From contig JAIPBJ010000031.1 of NCBI GenBank assembly GCA_021739625.1, positions 1-34,015 on the forward strand: a DNA stretch of 34,015 bases, in the 5' to 3' direction. Source of the DNA: Flavobacteriales bacterium (GTDB taxonomy: Bacteria > Bacteroidota > Bacteroidia > UBA10329). The position numbers and the translations under genes are program-made. The notes under the pieces are model-generated. The model was not told the origin of the DNA and searched no databases. It saw only the letters and a program-made list of their open reading frames with translations. Position 1 is the first letter of the stretch; every line of letters starts with the position of its first letter. Positions 1 to 11,200 of this stretch are shown in pieces.

Positions 1-1
1 C

Positions 2-2011
2 AATCGCATCAAGGCCATCAATGACATCGTTGAAAAGAAAGAGAGGGACGAACTGGCGTTGTTGAGCAAGGCGGAGGCCGACCGCAAAGCAGCTGAAGCA
101 ACGGCCAAGGCTGACGAGGAAAGAAGACAGCGTCAGGAGGCTGAGGCAGAAGCCAAACGGATAGAGGCGGAGCGGAAAGCAGCAGAGGCCAGATCCGCTG
201 AAGAAGCACTGAGGAGCAAGGAACAGGAAATTGCGGCCGCCAAGGCAGCTGAGGAGGCCCGCAGACAGCAGGAGCAGGAGGCCAAGCGCACTGCAGAGGA
301 GCAGGAGAAGGCCCGTATTGCGGCTGAGATGGCCAAGATCGAAGAGGATAAGCGAAACAGGGAGGCCGAGCGTGCTGCCCGTGAAATTGCCGAGCAACAG
401 GCACGTGAGCTGGCCGAGCAGGAACGCGTGCGGCTTGAACAGGCCCGGGCAGCATCTGAAGAGGCGAAACGGAAGGCTGACGAGGACAAGGCCAGACTTG
501 CCAAGCAGGAGGAGGAACGCAAGCTGGCCGAGGTACGTCAGGCTGAGGAGGAGCGTAGAGTCAAACTCATTGAAGAGGAACGCAAAAAGCAGGAGGCCAG
601 AGAGCGGGCCGAGCAGGAGGCCAGGGCCAAGGCGGAATCAGACCGTAGGGCCGAGGAGGCCAGATTGAAGGCAGAAGGGGAGGCCCGTGAGGCCGCAGCC
701 AAAGCCGAGATGGAATCACGTGCAGAGCGCGAACGCAGGGAACGTATGGAAATTGAGCAGGCAGAGGCCGAGCGCAGGCGTTCTGCAGAAGAGGAACTGA
801 GGAAACAGAGTGCAGAGGAGGAGCGTAAGGCACAACTGGAGGCCGACCGCATGGCTGAGGAAGCTGAAAATATCCTCAACTATGAATTGCGCCAACGCGA
901 TGACCGGATGAAGGCCGAGGTGGAGGCCAAGGTGCGCGCTGAGTTTGAGAAGAAATTCGCAGGAGAGCTGAAGGACATGTCTGCCAACGAGCGTGAAGAG
1001 GCCGTGCAGAAGGCATTGCGCGAGAGGACCGAAGAGCTTGAGACACGCAGAAAGGATCAGGAGCGCGAGCAGAAGATCGCCATCATGGAGACGCGCAAAC
1101 GGCAGGAGGTCGAGCGGTGGGAAAAGGAGGAGGAGAAACGCATAGCGGACGAGCAGGCCAGAAGAATAGCGCAGGAGGCACAATTGAAGAAGGAGGCGGA
1201 AGCATTGGAGAGGTCGGAGCAGGAACGGTTGGCCAAGGAGGAACAGGCCCGCATAGCAGCCGAACGATTGGCCGAGCAGGCGGCCGAGCTGGAGGCAAGA
1301 CGCTTGCAAGAGGAGGAGCGTAAACAGTCACAGGCCGTTGCGACAGAGCAGGCCAAGCAGCAGGCCACAAAGGAGAAGCAGGAAAGAGAAGAGGCTCAGC
1401 GTATCGCTGATGCGGAAAAGATCGCCCGCGCACAGGAGCAAAGGGCAATTGAGGAGCGGGTGCGTGCCGAGGAGTCCGCCCGCCAAAAGGCAGAGGCTCA
1501 GGAATTGGCCCGAATAGCGGCTGAAAAAAAGGCCTTTGATGAGAAATTGCGTTTGGATCAAGAGGCGCAACGGTTGAAAGAGGTCCACGCAAGGGAAGAG
1601 AGTTTTCACGACAAGCAGGAATTTGAGAAAAAGGCAAAGGAACTGGCCAAGACCATGGTCGAATCTGAACGTGCAGGATATGAACAGGAGGTTCGATCAA
1701 AGTTGGAGAAGGAATATGCGGAGAAGCGTGCAGCCGTATTGGAAGAGAAGGAATTGGAGAAACAGCGTATGGCCTCCTTCGATTTCAAACCGACCCAGTA
1801 TCAGATCGATCTGGCCGAACGCTACCCAGAGGGGGTGACCGAAGAGATGGAATCACTGCCCAATCGTGAAGTGAAGCGTATCATCATCAATCGAGGTGGT
1901 GGCAACATCAACCTGTTCAGCCGAGTGCAATGGAACTGGGGCGGTGTCTATTACTTCAAGAACGAGCAGAGTACGAGCAAGCAGATATACGATGTGGAAA
2001 GCAAGTGGTGA
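2..2011 (+). CDS. Very long charged alpha-helical protein, 5' end missing
   Basis: The frame is open to the left edge, so the true start lies outside the window; about 669 residues are visible. Nearly the whole visible part is Glu/Ala/Arg/Lys/Gln with almost no Gly or Pro, as in a long coiled coil or single charged helix. Only the last 70 or so residues look folded. They hold Gly, Pro and aromatic residues, including RIIINRGGG and a WNWGGVYYFK segment near the end. Similar WGG-x-Y/F-F-K endings occur, as I recall, in other Bacteroidota proteins of unknown role. No membrane segment or T9SS sorting domain is visible. The following gene starts 238 nt downstream on the same strand, so a shared transcript is possible but not shown. 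Function is unknown; a structural or scaffolding role is only a guess. Confidence 0.8.
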   Translation, partial: NRIKAINDIVEKKERDELALLSKAEADRKAAEATAKADEERRQRQEAEAEAKRIEAERKAAEARSAEEALRSKEQEIAAAKAAEEARRQQEQEAKRTAEEQEKARIAAEMAKIEEDKRNREAERAAREIAEQQARELAEQERVRLEQARAASEEAKRKADEDKARLAKQEEERKLAEVRQAEEERRVKLIEEERKKQEARERAEQEARAKAESDRRAEEARLKAEGEAREAAAKAEMESRAERERRERMEIEQAEAERRRSAEEELRKQSAEEERKAQLEADRMAEEAENILNYELRQRDDRMKAEVEAKVRAEFEKKFAGELKDMSANEREEAVQKALRERTEELETRRKDQEREQKIAIMETRKRQEVERWEKEEEKRIADEQARRIAQEAQLKKEAEALERSEQERLAKEEQARIAAERLAEQAAELEARRLQEEERKQSQAVATEQAKQQATKEKQEREEAQRIADAEKIARAQEQRAIEERVRAEESARQKAEAQELARIAAEKKAFDEKLRLDQEAQRLKEVHAREESFHDKQEFEKKAKELAKTMVESERAGYEQEVRSKLEKEYAEKRAAVLEEKELEKQRMASFDFKPTQYQIDLAERYPEGVTEEMESLPNREVKRIIINRGGGNINLFSRVQWNWGGVYYFKNEQSTSKQIYDVESKW

Positions 2012-2190
2012 TGGATTCGATGTCTCCTTTCGTCTGAAAGTGGTACAAAGAAGTCCATCCCAATTGTGTCGGAAACAGAATTTTAGACCAATTTGTTGAT
2101 AGTTCATCCGTGCGTAATGGAGGGCTTAACTCAAGTAAACAGTGGTTCCCGTGCGGGATGTTTATGATTAGACCAAAATTGTACTTTAAC

Positions 2191-2205
2191 CCCCTGAAAC
2201 AGGGG
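2191..2205 (+). promoter_or_regulatory. Short hairpin in the leader of the giant surface-protein gene
   Basis: CCCCTG, loop AAA, CAGGGG forms a perfect 6-bp stem 44 nt before the chosen start codon of the giant gene. No T-run follows, so it is not a typical terminator. It could be an mRNA 5' structure. The remaining intergenic stretch (2012-2190) shows two similar segments, TTTAGACCAATTTGT near 2082 and ATTAGACCAAAATTGT near 2167, and no confident promoter. Confidence 0.3.
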
Positions 2206-2249
2206 TGTCACATTCAATGCCCCAAAGGGAACGAACCAATCTAATCGCC

Positions 2250-5200
2250 ATGAAGCGACTCCTACTCCAATCGACAAGATTTTCAATTGCGGTGCTGTTG
2301 AGTTTTGCCTTTTTCGGATCGGCAAAAGCACAGTGTCCCGTTGTTATCGACTCCGTCATAGTCACCAACGTGACCTGCTCGGGGGCCAATGACGGAACCA
2401 TCTGTGTATATGCATCCGGAGGATTTCCTACTTACATCTTCCAGATATTCAACGGGCCGCAGTTCTTTCACTCACCAGATGGCTATACCGGTCTTTCCTA
2501 TTGTTTCACGGGTCTTGGCGCAGGTATCAGCAGTTGGGTGGTGCAGGTGGTGGGCGAAGATGGTTCGGGAGGTACATGTGCCCCCATCCCTTCAACGTCT
2601 GTGCTGATCAATGATCCCGATCCATTTGACATTCAGATCACCACGACAGATGAGACCTGTCCCGACAGCAATGATGGCACAGCTTCGGTGGTGGTGACAG
2701 GAGGGTTTGCCCCGTATTCGTACAGCTGGCTTCCGTTTGCAGGCACTGGGACATCAATCTCAGGCCTTAACTCCGGAACTTATGACCTTGTGGTAACGGA
2801 CGCAAATAGCTGCTCTCAGAGCGTTCAATACACCATCAATCAGGAACCTGACTGGGCAGGCACGCTCACGGGCACCAATGTGACCTGCAATGGAGGAACG
2901 GATGGGGAGATCGTCTCATCAGGCATCACCGGAGGCACTCCTCCGCTGTCGTTCCTGTGGACACCTGACGGTCAGGTGACCGAGGACATCAATACCCTTT
3001 CGGCAGGAAACTACACGCTGACAGTAACGGATGACGTGGGCTGTACATTCACCCCGCCTACGGTCGTCATAGCGCAGCCGTCTCCCATTGTCATCAACGA
3101 ATCTCAAGTCAATGTGAGTTGCGATGGCCTTCAGGACGGATCCATAAATATCACCGTCAGTGGAGGAGTGGCACCCTACACTTATCAATGGAGCAACGGT
3201 GCAATCACTGAGGACATAAATGTGCTGGGTGCAGGGTTCTATCTGGTCACTGTGACCGATGACAACGGCTGCACCGCTGCATTACCCATCACCATACTGG
3301 ACGGATCAAGCCTCAATGTTTCTTTCATCACCACTACCGCACAATGCGGAGAGGCCAATGGCAACATTGACCTTACAGTGGTCGGTGGTTCGGGCAGCTA
3401 CGCATACAATTGGCAGCCTGGAGGCCAGACATCGCAGGATGTGAGCGGGCTGTTGGCAGGAATCTATACGGTAATTGTCACCGATAACGTTCTGGGCTGT
3501 GCCGATACGTTGGACATCCTGCTGAACAACATTCCCGGACACACAGTTGATGGAGTCGTGACAGATGGCAGCAACTGCATCGCAAATGATGGTTCGATAG
3601 ATGCCACAGTGACCGGGGGCAGCGGTGATTTCACCTACGGCTGGTCGAGTGGGCCGGTGACCGAGGACATTACAGGGCTGGCCACGGGCACGTACATAAT
3701 CACAGTGACGGACAACATCATGGGATGCGTGTCCTTTGCGTCCTTCAATGTCCAGTCTGGCAGTGAGATCATTACGAATGCAGCCCTCACCCAACCTTCA
3801 TGTGGCCTGATTAATGGTGCCATCAATCTGACAGTGGGCGGAGGCTCAGGGCCATACACGTTTATCTGGTCCAACAGTGCCACCACGGAGGATCTCTCTT
3901 CTCTTACCTCCGGTATCTATGCAGTGACCATCACTGATGTCAACGGTTGCACCTCGGATGAAGTGTACAATCTCAGTGAAGTGGATGGTCCGGATGTGAC
4001 TGCAACGGTCATCAGTCCCATTTGCACTAACACAGAGGACGGTTCCATCACATTGGTGCTGACGGGAGGAGTCGGCCCATTCGCTTTCAATTGGTCCACA
4101 GGTGCCACTGTGCAGAATTTGACGGGACTGTCAGGTGGAACCTATACCGTGATTGTGACCGATCAGGGCAGTGGCTGTGTGGCCATCGAATCGTTCACGC
4201 TTGTTACTCCTTCTCCAATGGGAGGTAATGTGAATCTGATGCCTGTGGGTTGCGATGGTGATAGTGACGGCTCAATTGACGTGACCATTTTCGGTGGGGT
4301 GGCACCATATTCCTATCTGTGGAATCCGGGGGCCATCACCACCGAGGATCTTGCAGGAATTAGCGCAGGAACTTATACTGTTACGGTGACAGACGCGGTC
4401 GGCTGCAGCATTTTCGGCCAGTTCAACGTGGCGCAGTCGCCTCCGATCGTTATCAACGAGACCCATCAGAATGTCTCCTGTTCAGGTGCGGCCAACGGTT
4501 CTATCAACCTCACGGTCTCAGGTGGGGTAGGTGGTTTCACTTATGCATGGCTTCCTGACGGTCAGACCACAGAAGACCTGAGCGGCCTTTCGGGCGGAAC
4601 TTATGATGTCACTGTCACCGACACCGATGGTTGCACGCAGACAGCGTCCATCACCATCAATGAGCCGACCACTTTCCAATTGAACCCATCCTCAACGGAC
4701 GCATCCTGCAATGGCGTATGTGACGGAACTGCGGGCGTCATTGTCAGTGGAGGAACGCTTCCCTACACCTATAGCTGGACACCTCCTGCGGGAAACGTGC
4801 CGAGCGTCTCAGGTCTCTGCGGTGGTAATTATCAGGTGGTCGTGACTGATGCCAACGGATGTTCTGATGTGGCGCAGTTCAGTATCAGCAGCAACCAGAT
4901 CCAAGTATCCATTGTTGCAACAAATGCAAGTTGCAACGGTGATTGCGATGGCACTTTGACAGCCACCGTAACAGGAACGAACGCCCCTTTCACCTACCAG
5001 TGGTTGGAGACTGGTGGAACTGGGCTTTCTGAATCAGGCCTGTGCCCGGGCACCTACACTTTTGAAGTGACGGACGGGATCGGCTGCACTGTGCAACAGC
5101 CAGTGACCATCACTGAGCCCGACCCTATCCTTATTTCCATGGCGGTCACCGATGTGAGCTGCAATGGCGGTTCTGACGGTTCCATTGACATGACTGTTTC

Positions 5201-8200
5201 AGGAGGAACAGCACCCTATATATATCAGTGGTTCCCTGGCGGTCAGACCACTGAGGATATCACCAACCTGCCTGAGGGCGATTATTCCGTAGTTGTCACT
5301 GATGCCAATGGATGCACATCGAGCCAAATAGTCCTCGGGGGGTCATTCGCAGGTGGAACCCTCGCACTTCCTGATGGCAGTGGAGTGTCTTACAGCACGA
5401 CAGTCGGAATCACTGGATTCCCCGCCAATTCGACCATTACATCAGCCACCGACCTTCAGGATGTGTGCATCAACATGGAGCACTCCTATCTCGGTGATCT
5501 GCAACTGCGCCTCATCTGCCCTAATGGACAATCGGTGATTCTGAAGGAGTATCCGGGCGGGACTGGAACCTATTTGGGCGCAGCGAACGATGCCGGGGCC
5601 AACGGAATACCGGGCACGGGGGCAGACTACTGTTTCTCGGCCTCTGCCACTTGGGGAACCCTGTTGCAGGAGAACGCGCTGGGCAACTGGGTGACCGCTG
5701 GCAATGCGCCCAACAACTCCATGACACCGGGCACCTATAGCCCATTCCAATCATTCAACAACTTTATCGGTTGCCCACTCAATGGAACTTGGACCATTCA
5801 GGTCACGGACAATCTCGGCATAGACGATGGATTCATCTTCGGATGGGATCTGACCTTCGGTGGCTCGGGGGCCAACGACTCGCTCGCTACAGTGAATGAG
5901 CCTACCCCTATTCAGATCAGTTCAACTGTCACAGATGCTTCGTGCGGAGTGTGCGATGGAAGTGTCACTGTTTCTGCTTCAAACGGTCTGGCCCCTTATT
6001 CCTATCTGTGGAACACTGGGGCAACAACCGCCACGCTCAACAACATCTGTGCAGGTGTCTATCAGGTGCAGGTCACTGATGCCAATGGTTGCACCAATGA
6101 ATTCTTTGTTCCTGTCGACAACATCGCAGGTCCAACTGCTGGAAATCCGGTTATCACCGATGCCACCTGTTTCGGTGGATGTGACGGTGCTGCAACACTC
6201 AGTCCGGTGGGAGGAACAGCGCCCTACACCTATCAATGGGTGCCTGGTGGACAGAGTACGAACAGTGTTTCCGGTCTATGCACAGGAACCTATTTCGTTC
6301 AGATAAGAGATGCTGCAAGTTGCATCTATACCGAGACAGTGACCATCGGTTCGCCTGCCCAGATACAGATCGGACAGACAGTGACCAATTCTGGCTGCGG
6401 GCTATGTGATGGTGCCATCACCCTGACCCCGATCACAGGTGTTGCACCATACACCTATGACTGGTCTCCGGCAGTTGCAGGCAACGTGCCTGACGCCACA
6501 GGCCTATGTGCCGGTGTTTACAACATCACTGTCACCGATGCCACAGGCTGCTCCGAACCGGTAACTGTACTGCTCAACGATTTCCCATCGGCAACCCTGT
6601 TCATGTCTGCCACCGACCCGGGCTGCAACAACGGCTGTGATGGAACCGCAACGGTCGCCACATTCGGTGGAACGGCACCGTTCTTCTTCGTCTGGGACGA
6701 CCCGCTCACTCAGACCAACGCAACTTCCATCGACCTCTGCACCGGGCTTTATACCGTTACGGTGACCGATGCGGACGGATGTGTAGCGGTCGGTCAGGTC
6801 ACACTTGACAATCCAGCTCCCATCGGTCTGTCCCTGCTCATCATTGACAATGGCACCTGTGCGGGCAACTGCGATGGCTCCATCACAGTTATTCCTTCAG
6901 GTGGAACCATCCCATTCACCTATCTGTGGGATGATTCGAACGGTCAGACCTCGGCCACTGCCGTGAATCTGTGTGCAGGCATCTATTCGGTAACCGTCAC
7001 TGATGCCAATGGATGTACCGATGTGGTTACTGGAACGGTCAACAATCCGGTCGGACTTACAGCTACGGTTGTCGGGACCGATGCGAATTGCAATGGTATA
7101 TGTGATGGAACGGCAACGGTCACCGTTCAGGGCGGAACCGCCCCATTCACCTATCTGTGGGATGACCCGGCTGCCCAAACAACGGCAGTTGCCACAGCAC
7201 TTTGCGCAGGCACGTACAGCGCGACTGTGACCGATGCCAATAACTGCTCTTTCACAGTGTCAATAACGATTGACGAACCTGATCTCATTGCCATCACTTT
7301 CTCAAATGTGATCAACCTGCAGTGTGACGGGGTGTGTGCCGGACAGGCCACAGCCAACATTTCGGGAGGAGTTGGTCCATACAGTGTTGTGTGGAATGAT
7401 GCATTGGCGCAGACCACGCAGACTGCCACTGGCCTTTGCGCAAGCAGCTACACCATCACAGTGACTGATGCGAATGGTTGCGTTCAGACCGCCACGGTGG
7501 TGATCACCGGACCCGGTGGGCTCACCTCATCGGTCACATCACAGGTCAATGCCACGTGCAACGGTGATTGCAATGCTACGGCAACCGTCACCGCAACCGG
7601 TGGCACGGCCCCGTACTCCTATCAATGGAACGACCCTGCCAGCCAGACAGGACAGACCGCGACCGGACTTTGTGCAGGGATTTATACCGTAACGGTCACG
7701 GATGACAACGGCTGTGTGTCCGCTACCACTGTCACCATTGCACAGCCAGGTGTGCTTAACGCATCTACCACTGCCAATGACCCTGACTGCTATGGTATCT
7801 GTGATGGTACTTCCACAGCCTTCACCACCGGAGGAACATTCCCATACTCCTATCTTTGGAATGATCCCAATGGTCAGACGACCATTACCTCAGTAGGTCT
7901 CTGCCCCGGACCATACAGCGTCACGGTCACTGATGCGAATGGATGTGTGGACGTGGCATCGGTCAACATTTTCCAACCCACACAGATTATTGCCAATAGC
8001 AACGTGGTCAATGCCACATGCGGTCAATGCAACGGTCAGGCATCAGTGTCGCCTACCGGAGGAGTTCAGCCTTATACCTACCTGTGGGGTGATGGCCAGA
8101 CCACAGCGACTGTTACCGGTCTTTGCCCTGGGGTTTACAATGTGGATGTGATAGACGCATTCGGATGTGTGTCCAATTTCATCATACCGGTGAACAATGA

Positions 8201-11200
8201 TGGAGGTGCCACCAGTGCAACTATCAATACCACAGGAGCCACCTGCTTTGGCAACTGTGATGGTTCGGCATCTGTTTCAAACGTGGTCGGTGGTGTTGCT
8301 CCATATACCTATCTCTGGGTTCCCGGAGGACAGACCGCGGCATCGGTCACCGGACTTTGCGCAGGCGCTTACAATGTGCAGGTTATCGATGACCTCGGCT
8401 GCATTTTCACCCAGCAGGTGGTCATTGCCCAACCCGCCCAAATAGTTCCCAATTATGTGTCAACCCCAGCCGCTTGTGGCAATGCTGATGGGACCATCAC
8501 GGTGAACCCCACGGGTGGCGATGGTGGCCCTTACACCTACCTGTGGGTGCCGGTTGTTTCCGCTACCAACACTGCTACCGGGCTTGCCTCCGGTGTTTAC
8601 ACAGTGACCATCACCGATGGAAGCGGATGCACCGCGACCACAGTGATTCCTGTAAACAACATGGATGGCCCGAACGTGACCGCCTCTGCAACTCCAGCAA
8701 ATTGCAATGGGGTGTGCGATGGAACGGCCACAGTGACGATCACTGGCGGCACTGCTCCCTATACGGTGCTTTGGAACGACCCTGCAGGTCAGACCACCAA
8801 CACGGCCACGGCACTATGCGCAGGTCAGTACAGTGTCACTGTCACAGATGCGAACGGCTGTGTCAGCGTGCGTCAGGTCACTGTCACCGAACCGACTCAG
8901 CTTTCTTTCAGTCTGCCCATCATTTCCGATGCGCAGTGCAACTCGGCCTGCGATGGCCAGATCACCGTGGTCACTTCTGGCGGAACCCTTCCTTATACAG
9001 TGGTGTGGTCTCCTGCTGGTGGCAACCTTCCAACTGCAACTGGACTTTGCGCAGGAACCTACACTGCCCTGGTGACCGATGCCAACGGATGTACAGCTTC
9101 ATTGCAGGCCATCGTAGGCGAACCGGACACTTTGGTCACGGCTGTCACGCCTGTCGATGCTTCGTGCTTCGGTGTCTGTGATGGTGAGGCCACGGCAGTT
9201 CCTACTGGGGGCACGGCCCCGTACACTTACCAATGGAACGACCCGGCCAACACCACGACCAATCAGGTGACGGGACTGTGCGCAGGAACCTACATCTGCA
9301 TTGTGACCGATGCCAATGGGTGTAGCGACACGGCCACTGTCATCATCAGCGAACCTGCCGCCATTGTCATCACACCGACTGCACAGGGCACCTCATGCTT
9401 TGGAGACTGTGATGGCGAGGCCTATGCGAGTGTGACAGGAGGATCGGCACCCTACACTTACCAATGGAACGATCCGGCACTTACGGCCAACGACACGGTG
9501 ACGGGCCTATGTGCCGGCATCTACAACATCATCGTGACGGATGACAACGGATGTACCGCCACTGTTGCGGTCATCATCACCGAACCCGATCCTTTGATTG
9601 CGTCAGGCCAAGGGGTGGACGCCTCCTGCCCGGGAGTTTGCGATGGCTCGGCCACGGCACTCGTGCAGGGTGGAACCGGCCCGTACACTTACCTGTGGGA
9701 TGACCCCAATGCCCAGACAACGGTTACTGCGACCGGTCTTTGTGCCGGTACCTACAACGTGACCGTGACCGATGCAAACGGCTGTTCGGATGTGACCAGC
9801 GTGACTATCAATGAGCCTGCCGCATTGGATGTGAATGTGACTGTAGTGGATGCAAGTTGCAACGGTGTGTGTGACGGAGAAGCGTCTGCAACCGTGAGTG
9901 GAGGCTCTGCCCCATACACACTCCTGTGGTCAAACGGGTCTTCAACGAATCCTGTCACCGGGCTTTGCGTAGGTTCATACACGCTGCTGGTGACCGATGC
10001 GAATGGCTGCACCGAAACAGTCTCCTTCAATGTGGGTGAACCCGATGCCATCATCATTTCCACTTCAACGCTCGATGCCTCCTGCTTCGGAACGTGTGAC
10101 GGTGAGGCTTATGCCTCCGCCACCGGTGGTTCAGGAGTGTTCGCCTTCGTTTGGAGCGACCTGAACACCACGGCCAACGATACGGTGACAGCTCTCTGTG
10201 CCGGATCTTACACGGTGACCGTTACTGATGACACCGGTTGCTCGGCCACTGCCCAGGTCATCATCAACCAGCCTTTGGACATCACCATCACAGCTTACAC
10301 ACAGGGTGTAAGCTGCTTCGGTGACTGCAATGGTCAGGCCTTTGCGTCAGCCAGCGGTGGCACAGGCCCCTACACCTATCAGTGGGACGATGTCAACCTT
10401 ACCGCCAACGACACGGTCATTGACCTTTGTCCCGGCATCTATAATGTGATTGTGACCGATGCCAATGGTTGCACATCTACAACCGCGGTCATCATCACCG
10501 AGCCGCTGCCGCTGCAACTTGTCGGTGTGCCAACGAACATTTCGTGCGGGGGTCAGTGCAATGGGGTGGCCACGGTGCTGGTTCAAGGTGGAACCCCACA
10601 GTACACCTATCAGTGGAACGACCCGCAGCAACAGACCGGAGCTTCTGCAACAGGTCTATGCGCAGGTACTTTCACGGTGATTGTCACTGATGACAACGGA
10701 TGTATCGACAGTGTCGATGTCACCATCACCGAGCCGCCTGTTCTCGATGTCACCGTCACAGTGGTGAACCCGAGCTGTGGTGGCGTGTGTGACGGAGAGG
10801 CTTCTGTCACTATTAACGGTGGTACGGGCCCGTACACCATCCTCTGGTCAGATTTCAGTTCAGGAAGCTCGATCATCGGTCTGTGCGCAGGCAACTACTC
10901 TGTGATCGTGGTGGATGCCAACATGTGTTCCGATTCTGTGAACTTCATCCTTACCGAGCCGCCCGTGCTCAACGCCAATATCACAGCCACTACTCAGGTT
11001 CTGTGTTCAGGAAGCTGCACGGGTGCAGCAACGGTGGAGGGTTCGGGAGGAACTCCGCCATACAGTTATCAGTGGTCGAACGGACAGACCACTCCGACCG
11101 CTACCAACCTCTGCGTTGGGCAGTATTCGGTAATCATCACCGATGACATAGGTTGCACCGCCACGGCCATCGTCACCATCAATGACGACAATGCGTTGGC

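Noticed and set aside
133-1788. Several long open frames on the minus strand opposite the charged-helix gene
   Set aside because: They are Ser/Ala/Leu/Arg-rich mirror products of a biased codon composition, with no recognisable domain; the plus-strand frame explains the region.
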